Translations under genes and position numbers: made by a program
NCBI GenBank assembly: GCA_949361645.1
Contig: OX442416.1
Location: forward strand, 12,397,350 to 12,461,349
Reading direction: 5' to 3'
Origin: Spongilla lacustris
Taxonomy: Eukaryota; Porifera; Demospongiae; Spongillida; Spongillidae
Length of the DNA stretch: 64,000 nt
Part shown: in pieces, positions 34,817 to 47,700 of the stretch
Position numbering within the stretch: the first letter of the stretch is position 1
Layout: every line of letters begins with the position of its first letter
Notes under the pieces: model-generated
Databases searched by the model: none
The model's input: the letters and a program-made list of their open reading frames with translations, nothing else
Told to the model about the DNA's origin: nothing

Positions 34817-36733
34817 GGCGTACCAATAGGCCCCAGCTCCCTCCAGTGTGTGGCTGCAGTGTACAGTGTAGAGCTGCAAGGGTTTGCTGTGGTGTTGTCT
34901 GATGGAAGGTCCATCTTCATCAGAGGGAACTCTGCCAAGCTGGATGCTCAGGTGTGTAGTGTGTTTGTGTGTGCCTGTGTTTGTGTGTGTGCCTGTGTTT
35001 GTGTGTGTGTGTGCCTGTGTTTACTGTATGTGCATCTATGTTTGTGTGTGCCTGTGATTGTGTGTAAGCATGTGTATGTACATGTACATACACGTATGGG
35101 CTGTACATATACATGTACATGTGTGTCTGTGTTTTTTTTTGTGCTGGAGATTATCATCGTATCACCTCACAGCCTCTTCAGGGGGTGTGGTTCAAGGAGC
35201 TGAATGATGCTGTTTGCGTTGCAGTCAACCCCAAATACAGGCTGATCTCATTTGGCAGGCAAAAGTGTGTAATGTACACATGTTATGCCTACTTGCGTTT
35301 GTTTTGGGTACAAGTTTGAACATGTACATGTACATATACTTTTTCATTAATTGTACATGTACAAACAAACACATACATGTGTGTTTGTTCATATGTGAAC
35401 TGATGTACATGTACATGTTGCATATGTGGCGTGAAGGGTGTGGTTTTTTTATGTATACATTCTCCCCCCCCCCCCCTCCCCCCCCCCCCCCTTACCTACC
35501 CCCTGCTGGTCTGATACATGTGTGTACATGAATCTCCTCCTACATATACATGTACATACATGTATACTACCTTCACTGCTTTACTCTACCACCTTCCACC
35601 CCCACTCCCTCCCACCACTTCTCTACCCATGCCTCCCCCCCTGCCCCTCTCGTACCATTACTTCAGTGGTGCTGTGGACATTTATACGATGGATGAAACC
35701 AATGAAACGTACACATGGAGTCTTCTCCAAACATTTCAACTGACCAAAAGGCAATTCCCAGGTACACACGTACATGTACATGTACATGACATGTACACTG
35801 TAAATGTAAATATAAATATATCTACATGTACTATGCATGTGTGTACATGCCTACCGTTAATATAATGTCACACAACTGTACGCATGTCCACACAATGCCT
35901 ACAGAAACTGGGTTCAGGCTCGGACCTGTGCAGAGCATGGACTGGAGTGCTGGGGATGGGATGGTTATCGCCCTGTCCTGGAAGAATGGTGGCTTGTCCG
36001 TGTGGAGTGTCTTTGGCTCCCTGCTCATGTGCTCACTGGGAGATCAGCCAGGGTGAGGCATGTACATGTATATGTATGCATGTGCGGGTGTACGTATGTA
36101 GCTACAGTATGTGTACAGTTATCTACAGTACAGTGTATGTGTACAGACTACTACTGTTAGCTACAGTACAAGGTTTATCATTGCTGTACTACGAGTTTGT
36201 TACATTTACATGTGTTAACATATACATGCATGTACACTGTACATGTACATTGCATACATGTATGTGTTTAACTATTATTGAACTTGCATGTACACATGTA
36301 CATGTACATGTACACCACTGGTACATGTATAATGTACATGTACACCACTGGTACATGTACATGTACGTGCATACAGTGTGTATTGTAGTACCATCCTTTA
36401 GATGTGTTACTGTTTATTTCCCACCAGGACACCTTCTCCCCTCAACCCCCACTGCATTGTGCTGGAGTCCTTGGTGAGTGCAGCTGCATATGCACTGTAT
36501 GTGGGGCCATTTGCACTGTATGTGGGGCCATTTGCACTGTATGTGGGGCCATTTGCACTGTATGTGGGGCCATTTGCACTGTATGTGGGGCCGTTTGCAC
36601 TGTATGTGGGGCCATTTGCACTGTATGTGGGGCCATTTGCACTATATGTGGGGCCATTTGCACTGTATGTGGGGCCATATGCACTGTGCTCCCATCTGCC
36701 AACAAGGGACTTCCCCCTGGTCAACATGTTGTG

Positions 36734-36779
<46 letters not shown>

Positions 36780-37945
36780 CAGTCTAGCACACACACACAC
36801 ACACACACACACAGATAATATTGTGCACAACAATGGGCTTTTGGCATCTACATTGTAATGGACAGAATTTCTGACCACTTTGCACTAAATTAATACCACT
36901 GTTGTATAACTGGAATGGTTCCAGGTAAGGGAAAGTATGCATGCAATGAAAACATAATATACCCACCCCCCCTCCCCCACCTTAACAATACCTGTACATG
37001 TATATCAATCAGACGCTGACTGCAGAATAAGGTATCAGCTCTGCATATGAAGTACATGTTGTGCATAACCATTTTCAGTAGTATCAACATGTAAGGGATC
37101 ATCTCCACATGTACAATGTAAGTGTTAATTCCAACACCCCTCAACTCAGGAAGTAAATGTGACACATTCACCACCTCCCCCACCATATTATCCCCAGCTG
37201 TAAATTGGCACATTGCTATGGTGTGTAATATTGTTGCTGTACATGTACATGTCCTGTAATGGTGGTGTTCTGCAGTGTTGGTCTGGTGATGGCTACCACC
37301 TGTGGATGCTTCCGGAGGACCAGAACAGCCCACCTGGTGGTGGTGAGCATGCCGAGGGTTCTCCTGGCGTCGTCGGCAACGCAGGGACTGATATCCTGGT
37401 GATGAGATTTGTGAAGAACTCGATTGTTAACAATCCCACCATAGTGAGTTACATGTGAGTTACATGTACATGTACATGTACATGTACTGTAGCACCATGG
37501 GATGTGTACATGTACATGTACATTTTGTACATACATGTGTAGGAGTTTGCTAGATGTACAGTTGCAATGTATATCTGTCTACGTACATGTACGTGTACAT
37601 GTACTTGTACACGTGTACATCTGTACATGTACATATACATGTACATGTACATGTAGTTACCAGTTAGCTGATTCAATTTACTTGCTATTGTGTTTACGCA
37701 TGTACACATTTACATGTACATCTTCAGTACAGTTGTGTCTTGTGCAGTGTCCTTTACAGTATGTTTCTGGTCCCCAGGCTAACCACCACCACATCCTCCT
37801 CCAAGGGGCGGACAGGCTGCTCCTCAACACAGCAGAAGGCGTGGTCTGTGCAGCAGTACCGCCTAATGGTCCCGGGTCCCAGCAGAGTGGTGGGATGTAC
37901 ACGTCTGCCAATGAGATGGCATCGTCACCCCAGTGGAGAGTGATT

Positions 37946-37986
<41 letters not shown>

Positions 37987-37995
37987 ATGTGTGTG

Positions 37996-38042
<47 letters not shown>

Positions 38043-38051
38043 ATGTGTGTG

Positions 38052-38090
<39 letters not shown>

Positions 38091-41000
38091 CATGAGTATG
38101 TACATGTATTTATGTGTGTACATGGTGGTCCGGAAAATCATTTATAAATTATCCACAAACAGTTAATTACATGTAACTGGAATTGCTCTAATAATGTGGG
38201 GCTGTCCGCTGATATACATGTACATGTGCATATCCGTGTAAACAAACTAAATATTTAATCATTAAAACGAATAAATACATGTATGTCCTGACGCATACAC
38301 ATTCAAAAGCTCCAATATGTTAATAAATTACAAATCACTAAATTAAACAGCTCGTTTGAAGTTAATGATATTAATGTTAATAAATGTAGGGTGGATAGAT
38401 TAGTTAAAACTGTCTTATTATCTACTTCCGTTTAGGAAATTGAAATGTTGAAGTTTTGATTTTCGCAATTAAGATGATATTAATTTTGTTTTACCAGCAT
38501 GTGTAAGTACTTTTAACAACAATTGTCCGTTAACTGCTTGTGGTTAATTGGTACATGTGTGTGTGCTTGTTGTGTGTGTATGCATGTACAGTATGTGTGT
38601 GCTGGTGTGTGTGTATGCATGTACAGTATGTGTGTGCTGGTGTGTGTGTATGCATGTACAGTATGTGTGTGCTGGTGTGTTTTGTGCTTTTGATGTGCAT
38701 TATTGTACATAACAGTACTAACACATACATGTACATGTACATACATGTCTTTGCCATGAGGCTTGAGCTTCCATCTTCTCTTGACAGCTTCCCCTCAGCT
38801 ATCTCATCCTCAACTGGCCAGTCAAGGTGCTTGCCACTATATTGTGTATAGGGCCTTTATGTGTGCTCATGTGCATGCATGCAGGCATTTGTGGAGGCTT
38901 TAAATGGCCAGTAATTTGCCTCCAATAATGTCGTGTAATGATATAATGTGTACATACATGTAGCATAGAGGGGATGAATTCATGAGCTACTCGCAGTACA
39001 TGTACACTGTACAGTGTGTATATTATTGTGTATGTACAGTAGATGTAAATGAAATGTACACGTTTGTACATGTGTACATGTAGTTTTAGATTTCACATGT
39101 ACATGTTTGGTTCTTGCAGTATGTTGCGATGGACTCCACAGCTACTAATATAGCTGTTGCCGGGAAGTGTGGTTTTGCCCTCTATTCTGGGGCCAAAAGA
39201 AAATGGAAGCTGTTTGGAAATGAGCTGCAGGTGGGGTTTGTACAGGTACAGGGACCTGCTTCCACTTACTCTTCCTCCTCTTCCGTATCTGCTTCACTGT
39301 TGTGGCTTCCTGCAGGAACAAAGCCTGGTGTGTCGTGGAGGGTTGGCTTGGTTCCAGGAGGTAGTGGTATTTCCATGTCAAATACAGGATGGCTCAGATG
39401 AGGTGATGTCGCGAGGACGTGTGTTGTGTGATCAGGCAGTGTAGTGACAAGCCATGGGTTTAAAAAAAAAAAAAACCAGGTCAAGGCAACAATGTTTTCC
39501 CTACTTTACTTCATCAAGGATAAAGTGTAGGAGCAATATGAAAGAATATCAGCATGACCTTTTCCCCTAGGGGTAAGGGGTAAGGGGTAAGGGGGAGGGG
39601 TCACCCGGTTGGCCTAGTAGATTAGGCAGTGTTGTGATGGGCAGAGGCTGTGGGTTCAACCCCAGGTCAAGGCTAGAGAATTTTACTTAGCCTCATTTGC
39701 AATTAGGCATGTCTTCTGGAGCCAGCATTGTACAGTGTAGTTGCTGGATGCCTAGTATCATCTGATTAATGTAATGTGTGCCCGATGCTACAGGTATGTG
39801 TGTGTGTACTTGTACATGTACCTTACATACATGTACATGTATGCGACAATTTTTATGAAAATTGTAGTGTTTTACCACTTGATTAAATTTAGATTAAAGT
39901 CCTGACCTATTTTTTTTCTTTAGTATCGGTGTGAGGACCAAAGCATACTCCAGTTTGTATTTGTCCTCACACCGATTAAATTGTACATGTATATGTTATT
40001 GGATGCCTGCATTGACTGTATTGGGACATTTCTCTGTCACAGGTTCAGTTCTACTCTCTCCAGTCCAACCTTGATTTCTCTCAGCGGCTGCTGTCACTCA
40101 AACTTGCATCTCCTGTCGTTTCATTAAATCTCCACGGCAATCACCTTGTCCTGGCATCTCGTGACTGCCACTTGATCATCTATGAACTCAGCTTGAATGC
40201 AACTGCACAAGGTTATTGGCGTTCATTTGTCTTGCTTGGTCCCTGTCTGAATGCTTCCATACATGTACATATAAATGTACACATGTATATAGCATACATT
40301 GTACATGTAGTACCATATACTATGGTGGCCCCGAAGGTCGCATAGTTGCGCAGTGCACTATTTGAGATTTACACCCAGCACTAGTCTAGATTTGCACAGT
40401 TTGGCACGTGAGGACTGTGTGAATTGTTTGGTTACATCATGTAATATGATAGAAGTGATGTAACCAAACCATGTATACATGTACATGTACATGTACGTGT
40501 GATATTGTCACTTACAGTGTAAATGTACATGTATGTACATGTACATGTACATGTATGTACATGTATGTACAAAATGTACATTTACATGTACATGTGATAT
40601 TGTCACTTGCAGTGTAAATGTACGTGATTTACAGCAGTTCTGTACATGTATGTACATGTAGAACTGCTGTAAATCCAACTGACCTGTACACGTTAATGTG
40701 CATATACAGACATGTACATGTACTTGTACATGCACACCTGTACATACATTCAGTAAGTGTACATTATACATGTACATTTATTGATTCTGTTTCTGTGTTC
40801 TATAGGGGAGATTTTAAGTGCAGACCTTGTGTTTGAGACCTCCATGGTCAGGTATCTAACTTACCCGTGGGCCAGTACTCTTGTCTCTGTTGCTCCCTCC
40901 AACATCTCCACTGAACCAGGTCAGGCCAGTGTACATATATGTACATTTGCAAGTTTACTGTACATTTGTGCATGTGTAAATCGGTGAGTGTTCACAAATT

Positions 41001-44000
41001 ATGTCATGCTTTCTATTGGCCATTATGAACCCCCTCCGTCGTTAAGCATTACATTTATGTACATTGATGTACATTATGCATCATCATGCTTATTGCCACC
41101 CCCTTTCCCTAAGGAATGCTACATGTTATTATGATCATAACACTATTATATTTTACATGTACACATGTACATACATGTATATACATGTACATGCATGTGC
41201 ATATGTAGAATTGTGCACACAGTAACATTTATATACATACATGTACATGTAAATGTACATGTATATACATACATGTACATGTATGTATGTACATGTACAT
41301 GTATGTATATTTATGGGACAGTGTCCATCAAAATCGGGCTTGTGTGGTTATAATTTTATCACTATAAAAATTGCACGTTGTACTAAACAAAACCTCTTCG
41401 CGACGGTACTACGTTTTCCTTTCAAATTTCGTACACTTGTTCCCACACCATTTCTCTGTGTGAAAATCGATTTTTGTGATTTGCACATTTTCCGTGCCGT
41501 GGATACAACAATCGTTAACTCCGCGGGTTAGAAATCCACATTTCTCCATGTGCAAGTGTTGATAACGCGTCAAATTCGGGTTGCACATAGAGGAGTCCTG
41601 TAGCTATTGATTCGTTCTGTTCGTTAATTTTTATATCATCCGTTACGGAGATACAATTGAACAAAGTACATCCACTTTTCCCGCTCGATTCGCGCCAATG
41701 ATTTTGGCAAATCGCGTCCCGCTCAGTGAATGGGAAGGCGATGATTATATCATTGGCGCGAATCAAGCGGGAAAATGTGCCTGTAGTTTGCTCAACTGTA
41801 TCTCCGTAACGGATGATTAATAAACTAACGAACAGAACAAATCAATAGCTACAGGACTCCTCTATGCACACTCCAAATTTGACGCGTTTTCAACACTTGT
41901 ACGTGGGGAAATGTGGATTTCTAACCCGCGGGGTTAACGATTGTTGTATCCATGGCACGGAAAAGGTGTAGATCACAAAAATCGATTTTCACACAGAGAA
42001 ATGGTGTGGGAACAAGTGTACGAAATTTGATAGGAATATGTACACATGTAGTACCGTCGCGAAGATGTGTTGTTTAGTACAACGTGCAATTTTTATAGTG
42101 ATAAAATTATAACCCCACAAGCCCGATTTTGCTGGACACTGTCCCATATGTAGATACATGTACATGTATGTATATACATGTACTGTATGCAATGTTTTTT
42201 TTTTTCATCTTTGCCCCAGTTGCGGCTCATAGTGGCAGGGATGGGGCACACATCAACTCTGTCTTCTTCAACGTCAGCGGGAAGCTGCTGATGGTACAGC
42301 AGGACCAGCCTCACTACCCTTACAAGGTGGCCCCACAGGACCACACCAGCAGCACAGTGGATAAGCATGTATGAGGGGAGGGGACAGAGAGGGGAGGGGA
42401 CAGTGTGAGGGGAGGGGACAGTGTGAGGGGAGGGGACAGTGTGAGGGGAGGGGACAGTGTGAGGGGAGAGGACAGTGTGAGGGGAGGGGACAGTGAGGGG
42501 AGGGGACAGTGTGCGGGGAGGGGACAGTGTGAGGGGAGGGGACAGTGTGAGGGGAGGGGACAGTGTGAGGGGAGGGGACAGTGTGAGGGGAGGGGACAGT
42601 GAGGGGAGGGGACAGTGAGGGGAGGGGACAGTGTGAGAGGAGGGGACAGTGTGAGGGGAGAGGACAGTGAGGGGAGAGGACAGTGTGACACAGGGTACAT
42701 TATGATGCATCGTTGTTTCAGTTGTGGTCATTTGGTGCACCGGTGATAGTGGCTTCGGCGGTGGAGGCTGTTTGGATCCCTCACACCTCCGGTACTGCCG
42801 ATGTGCAGGAGGATTACCTCATGGAGTCTTTGTGGCTCTCTTGTGGGGCAGAAGGTGTCAAGGTACACTGTACATGTACATGTCTGCAGCTGGTAATACA
42901 TTGTATGAAGGGAGTATGTAATGTAATATGTACATGTAAGGGTTGGGGTTTGGGCAGTAGGTGTGCAAGTGTACACGTGCATGTAGGTAAATGTACATTG
43001 TACTGTATACCCAGTCCTAGTCAATGTACATGTACATGTACTTTACAACCTATTATAAAATCCTAAAAATTCAGTAAACACATTGAAGTCTCATTTGTTT
43101 ACGCACACATACATTGTACATGTACATGCTAAGTGCACCCTAGAAGATTGGGATGGGGTACGTGTACATACATGTACATATACATGTTATTGTACAAGGG
43201 ACACACACATGGCACATGTGCATGATGTACATATAGATGTACATGTCATGTACATGTATAGGGCTAAAAATTAAAATAATACAGCAATGTACATGTACAT
43301 GCATGTACATGTGCGTGTACATGTACATGCCTTGGATTGAACAATGTACATGTACATGTGCATGTCCATGTTGTAATACATGTACATGTACATGTATGTT
43401 GTAATACATGTACATGTACATGGTGCATCTGTGTATACATGTACATGTACATGCTTTACTGTAGTTTGACCTGCTGTGCCACAGGTATGGTTACCACTCT
43501 ACCCACGCAATTTGGAGCAGTTGTCATTTTTGTCTAAGCGTGTCATGCTAACTCTGCCCTTGGACATGTATCCACAAGGTGAGTACACATCATACACATG
43601 TACATGTAGATGTACATTAATGTATGTTAACTAGGGAGTGTTTCGTACAAGCATAAACAGTGGTTTACTTGTGTCCAATGTACATGTACATGTACATGTA
43701 CATGTATATTTTACATGTATGTACATGTATTGGCATTATCTTGTTTGTGATTTGTTTTTGTAACTTCAACAGTGCAAGCTACTGTAGCATTGAAATGTGT
43801 GGCTAACTCTAGATAACATTTTGTGGACAAGTTAACTCTAAATACTATTTTGGCGACTCCTTGTTGGAGTTACAATATACATGTACATGTCATATAAGAA
43901 CCATTTTATAGAGGATAATTGTTACATGTACACATGTACATGTACATGTACATGTAGCTCTACTAAAATAATGCAGCACATCCTTTTCCAGATTACTTTG

Positions 44001-44722
44001 TCTGCTGTGTGAGATAAATGTTATATTGCTTCATAGCCTTGGTAATTCTATATGAAATGTACCTGGTTAGTAACAAAAGAAAACATACACATGTATGTAG
44101 GCCACTCTACACTGTACATGTACACGTAAGTTGTCTGGGTAACCAGCCCACATTCTTTCACACCTGATCACTTTGGTTATTAATTGTTGTTATTATTGAC
44201 ATGTCACATCCTTATTTTAAAAAATCACACCCTCAATCAGCTAGTTATGAAAATGTGGCTTAACCAAAATTATTATTACTCGGTTTTACATGTGTACATT
44301 GTACATGTAATGTCATACATGTATTGCAGAGTTGAGAGATCGATATCATTAATGAAATAAATTACATTGTAAGCACTCCTTGGTAAACAAAACTAGTGAA
44401 TGTGACGAGGGGGGCATGAAATTGGATGATGGGATCCATACAGTTTTTCCTGCCCCCCCCCCCCCCCCCCTCCCCCTTGGTATGCCATGCACATTCTGCA
44501 TGATTGTACTACATGTAACTGATTCATCATTCACTCCATTTCTGTTCCTTTTTTTGTTATAAACCCAGCGGTCTTGTTTAAAGATGCAATTTTGTTTGGT
44601 TTGTCGCACGAGACTTCTGGCAACGATTCTTCTAACTCCTCCCACTCATTTCCGTATGCTACTGTGGAAAGATCCACCCATATCTTTCTCCACCACATTT
44701 TGAGGCTTCTTCTTAGAAGAAA
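31827..44722 (+). CDS. RIC1: RIC1 exons 1-21 (beta-propeller half)
   Basis: Exons: 31827-31967, 32071-32178, 32777-32868, 33666-33773, 33989-34134, 34818-34951, 35182-35264, 35667-35761, 35905-36052, 36428-36473, 37276-37443, 37778-37948, 38788-38826, 39120-39230, 39316-39402, 40043-40211, 40806-40919, 42220-42368, 42722-42862, 43485-43578 and 44569-44722. This part forms the WD40-like propeller region of RIC1 and the start of the conserved RIC1 C-terminal domain. Exon 3 has a weak acceptor (CTAAG) and its start is the least certain. For exon 7 an earlier AG at 35149 would add residues resembling RITSQPLQ, but it breaks phase, so 35182 is preferred. Exons 10 (46 bp) and 13 (39 bp) are very short. 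Confidence 0.9.
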
Positions 44723-47700
44723 GTAAGTTCTTGAAATGTGCATGCATCTTCATGCTCATGTGTAAATGTACATGTACATTGAGATACCTATACATGTACA
44801 TGTATATTACATGTATACTGTATAAGTGCATTTGTATACCGGGTGCGTGTATGGGGTACCCGGTACATGACGATGTAGTCTTCAATTTTATTGCATGTAC
44901 AGGTGATATATAAATAAATAGAATCCCTTCTTTTTACTCAAATGCTGTCTGTGTTTTAGTGTCATGTTTAGCCTTATTGTGTCTGGGAGCACCGTACATG
45001 TATCTGTGTACATGTGGGTGGGGCTAGATAGGTGGGGGTGTGCCTGTTTACACGTACTCTCCGAAGAAGCGCTTCAGTGGTTTCCCCATTGCCACATGTT
45101 TCTGGCTTCTAAATCGGTTGTCTATTACAAATAATTACCAAACAAATTCGTAGGTCCTTTGCTTAACTGCTAACATCATGCTTTAGTCGTGACGAAGACC
45201 TCTTTAATTTCCGAGCTAATCTTATCTTAGCAGATCCAGAAGAATAAGCAGAAAGGAGAAACTTTACAGGCTCGAGCTTAGGAATGAGTGAACGCTATCT
45301 CTGTTGTCTGTGCTTTCTAAGCTTTGGCAGCTTCACTGCATTGGTGGGTGCATGTATTCAATGGCTCTCACGCTCCAATGGTGTTTTTCTAATTGTATTC
45401 ACGACACTTATACATAGAACCCACTCCGTTCACACTACAGAACGGTTCCACGGAACGCTTCGGGAACCCGTTCACACTGCTCAACAGCGAGTCCTCGTGT
45501 GGCAATATGAAGTAATTATGGTTCACGTGACACATTACAAAAACGATGGGTGGTTCCTCTTTACTTTACCTAATTATAGCAGCTTATTAACATATACAAC
45601 CGTAGGTACTGCTGAACCTAAGCTAAACTAAGCCCAGCTAGTTGGGCGTACCCTAAACTAAGCCCAGCTAGACGGGGGAACAATCGCTCCAGCTAGACCC
45701 GGATGTAAATTCGGATGGGCGATGGGTCTAGCTGGATTTGTTAGCGGGTCAGCGACTGTTCCCCTGTCTAGCTGGGCTTAATTTAGGGTACACCCATCTA
45801 GCTGGGCTTAGTTTAGCTTAGGTTCAGCAGTATGTACGGTTGTATATGTTAATAAGTTGCTATATAAGTTGCTATTATTGGGATGGGGGGGGGGGGGAGG
45901 AACCCTATAGCTTACTTCTTACGATGATAGTGAGTATTTTGGGCATTCTGCGAATAACAACGAGACGCTCAAGTTCAGTGAACTTGAGCGTCTCTGTGTG
46001 TCCTCCCCACACCGCTAAAATTAATATATATTAATTAATATTCATATCAAATTATTAATTGTTATAGACTTATAAGAACGGTTCCAGCACGGTTGTTGTT
46101 CACACTGGCAGGAGAATCGTTCCGGAGCGTTTTCGGACCAGCTCTATTTGTGGTAGGCGTTCACACTATATCGAAGAACGGTTCCAGACAGGCCAGAACC
46201 GTTCTAGCGTGGTAGTGTGAACAGGGTGTAAGTTGTAACATACTATAGTATGTGTAGGTTCCGATAAGAGTCCAGACAGGCCAGAACCGTTCTAGCGTGG
46301 TAGTGTGAACGGGGTGTAAGTTGTAACATACTATAGTATGTGTAGGTTCCGATAAGAGTCCAGACGGCTTGTTTACTGCCATGGGCATGACAATATACAT
46401 GTACATACATACAGTACATGCGTTCGTCATACATGTACAACGTTGCGTATCGTCGTATTACGTGACGATGTGTATTTATAGTTAAGCCGATATCGGCAAG
46501 TGCGCTGACGTAAGTCACTACGCGCTGATGCGCTGACGTAGAACGTAAGTCGTGTGCGCAAACTCCCCTTTTTTGAAATTATACGTGTAAGTGCACGCGG
46601 CGGTAGAATATGACGCATCGAAGGGTTTCCAAGTCATCGTCTTCGTCCAAATCGATTGGTAAATCGTACTCGCTCTCAGTACTGTGTATTAACGGTCTTG
46701 CGCAGTTAGGGATGGAAAGGGCGTCCGTATTGGAACTATCGCCTCAATTGGTAAGAGCGCTCACACTGTAGATGAATATTTTACGCGTATGCAATCCAGA
46801 TACGAAAGAAGAGTTAACGGGTAACCCTGTTTACGAAAAAGAGCGTGTGAACGACGAAAGCAATGGGAAAGGAGCAGCAGCAGGGAGTGTAGAGAGAACA
46901 GCTGGAGAGCATATGGAGAGAACAGCTGAAGAGGGTAGGGATGGAGTGACTGCAGGAAATATGCATGTAAAGGAAGGAGAGACAGCAGCTGGAGAGAGTA
47001 TCAATGGAAGAAATGTTGTGAACCGCAAAAGGCATAAGTCAATCTCTGATCCCATGACTCAAGAGACCACAACAATAACAGCAAAACAAAATGAGAAAGG
47101 TTACATATATTATTAAGAAGTGATAGAATCAATTAACAAAGCATGCAATTGTAGATGATCCATTACTACATATTGGCTGTGAGGCAGAAATACACAGTTC
47201 TTCCACCAAGTGTCAATACGATACAGCTAGAGGAGAGGTACTGTGGAGGTGTGCACATGTAAATGCATTCAATCATCCCTGTACCTTGTTTCATAGGCTC
47301 TTTTACAAGCTAAATATTTAGAAGCTCTTCCTGAATTAGTGCCCTCAGCTAAGAAGAAGGTATGGTACCAATTAATGTACCTGTATTATGCATAGATCTC
47401 ATTTATTTATGTTATTCTCACAGAGAGGATGTGTGTCATTGGATATGTATGGAGTGATGCCTGTAGATGAACTTGGTGTTGATGATCCAGTGGACAATGG
47501 TAAGAGTGGCTGAGATGGTATCAAGTGGTAATGTGCTCTGTATCCATTTAGTGTCAATAGGACATGTGGACATCAAGCAACTTCTTCGTTCTCTGCAGGC
47601 TAGTCAAGATGCCACCAGTCAGCTGTTGAGTTCGATAACAAGGACGCAACGTATCCAACAGGAAACTTTAAACAGCATTTGTCACCGTCTTGATATTCTG

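Larger units (their letters stand above)
45420..46330. mobile_element. MITE with CCGTTCACACTAC ends, nested with other repeats
   Basis: The left end region CCGTTCACACTACAGAACGGTTCC (45427-45450) is mirrored at the right by GGAACCGTTCT-like sequence ending in GTAGTGTGAACGGGGTGT (about 46280-46318). Internal copies of the same words appear at 46095-46215. A foldback palindrome (45577-45861) and a 33-bp hairpin (45962-45994) sit inside. No transposase. Family uncertain. Confidence 0.5.

Noticed and set aside
35150..35181. Earlier acceptor for RIC1 exon 7
   Set aside because: It would add family-like residues but breaks the phase with exon 6, while the AG at 35181 keeps frame with both neighbours.
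36402..36787. ORFs through the 21-bp repeat after RIC1 exon 10
   Set aside because: The donor GTGAGT at 36474 and the exon 11 homology show this is intron. The frames stay open only because the unit is a multiple of 3.
42320..42740. Minus-strand Pro/Leu/Ser-rich ORFs ([10 protein letters not shown])
   Set aside because: Antisense of the G-rich minisatellite in RIC1 intron 18.
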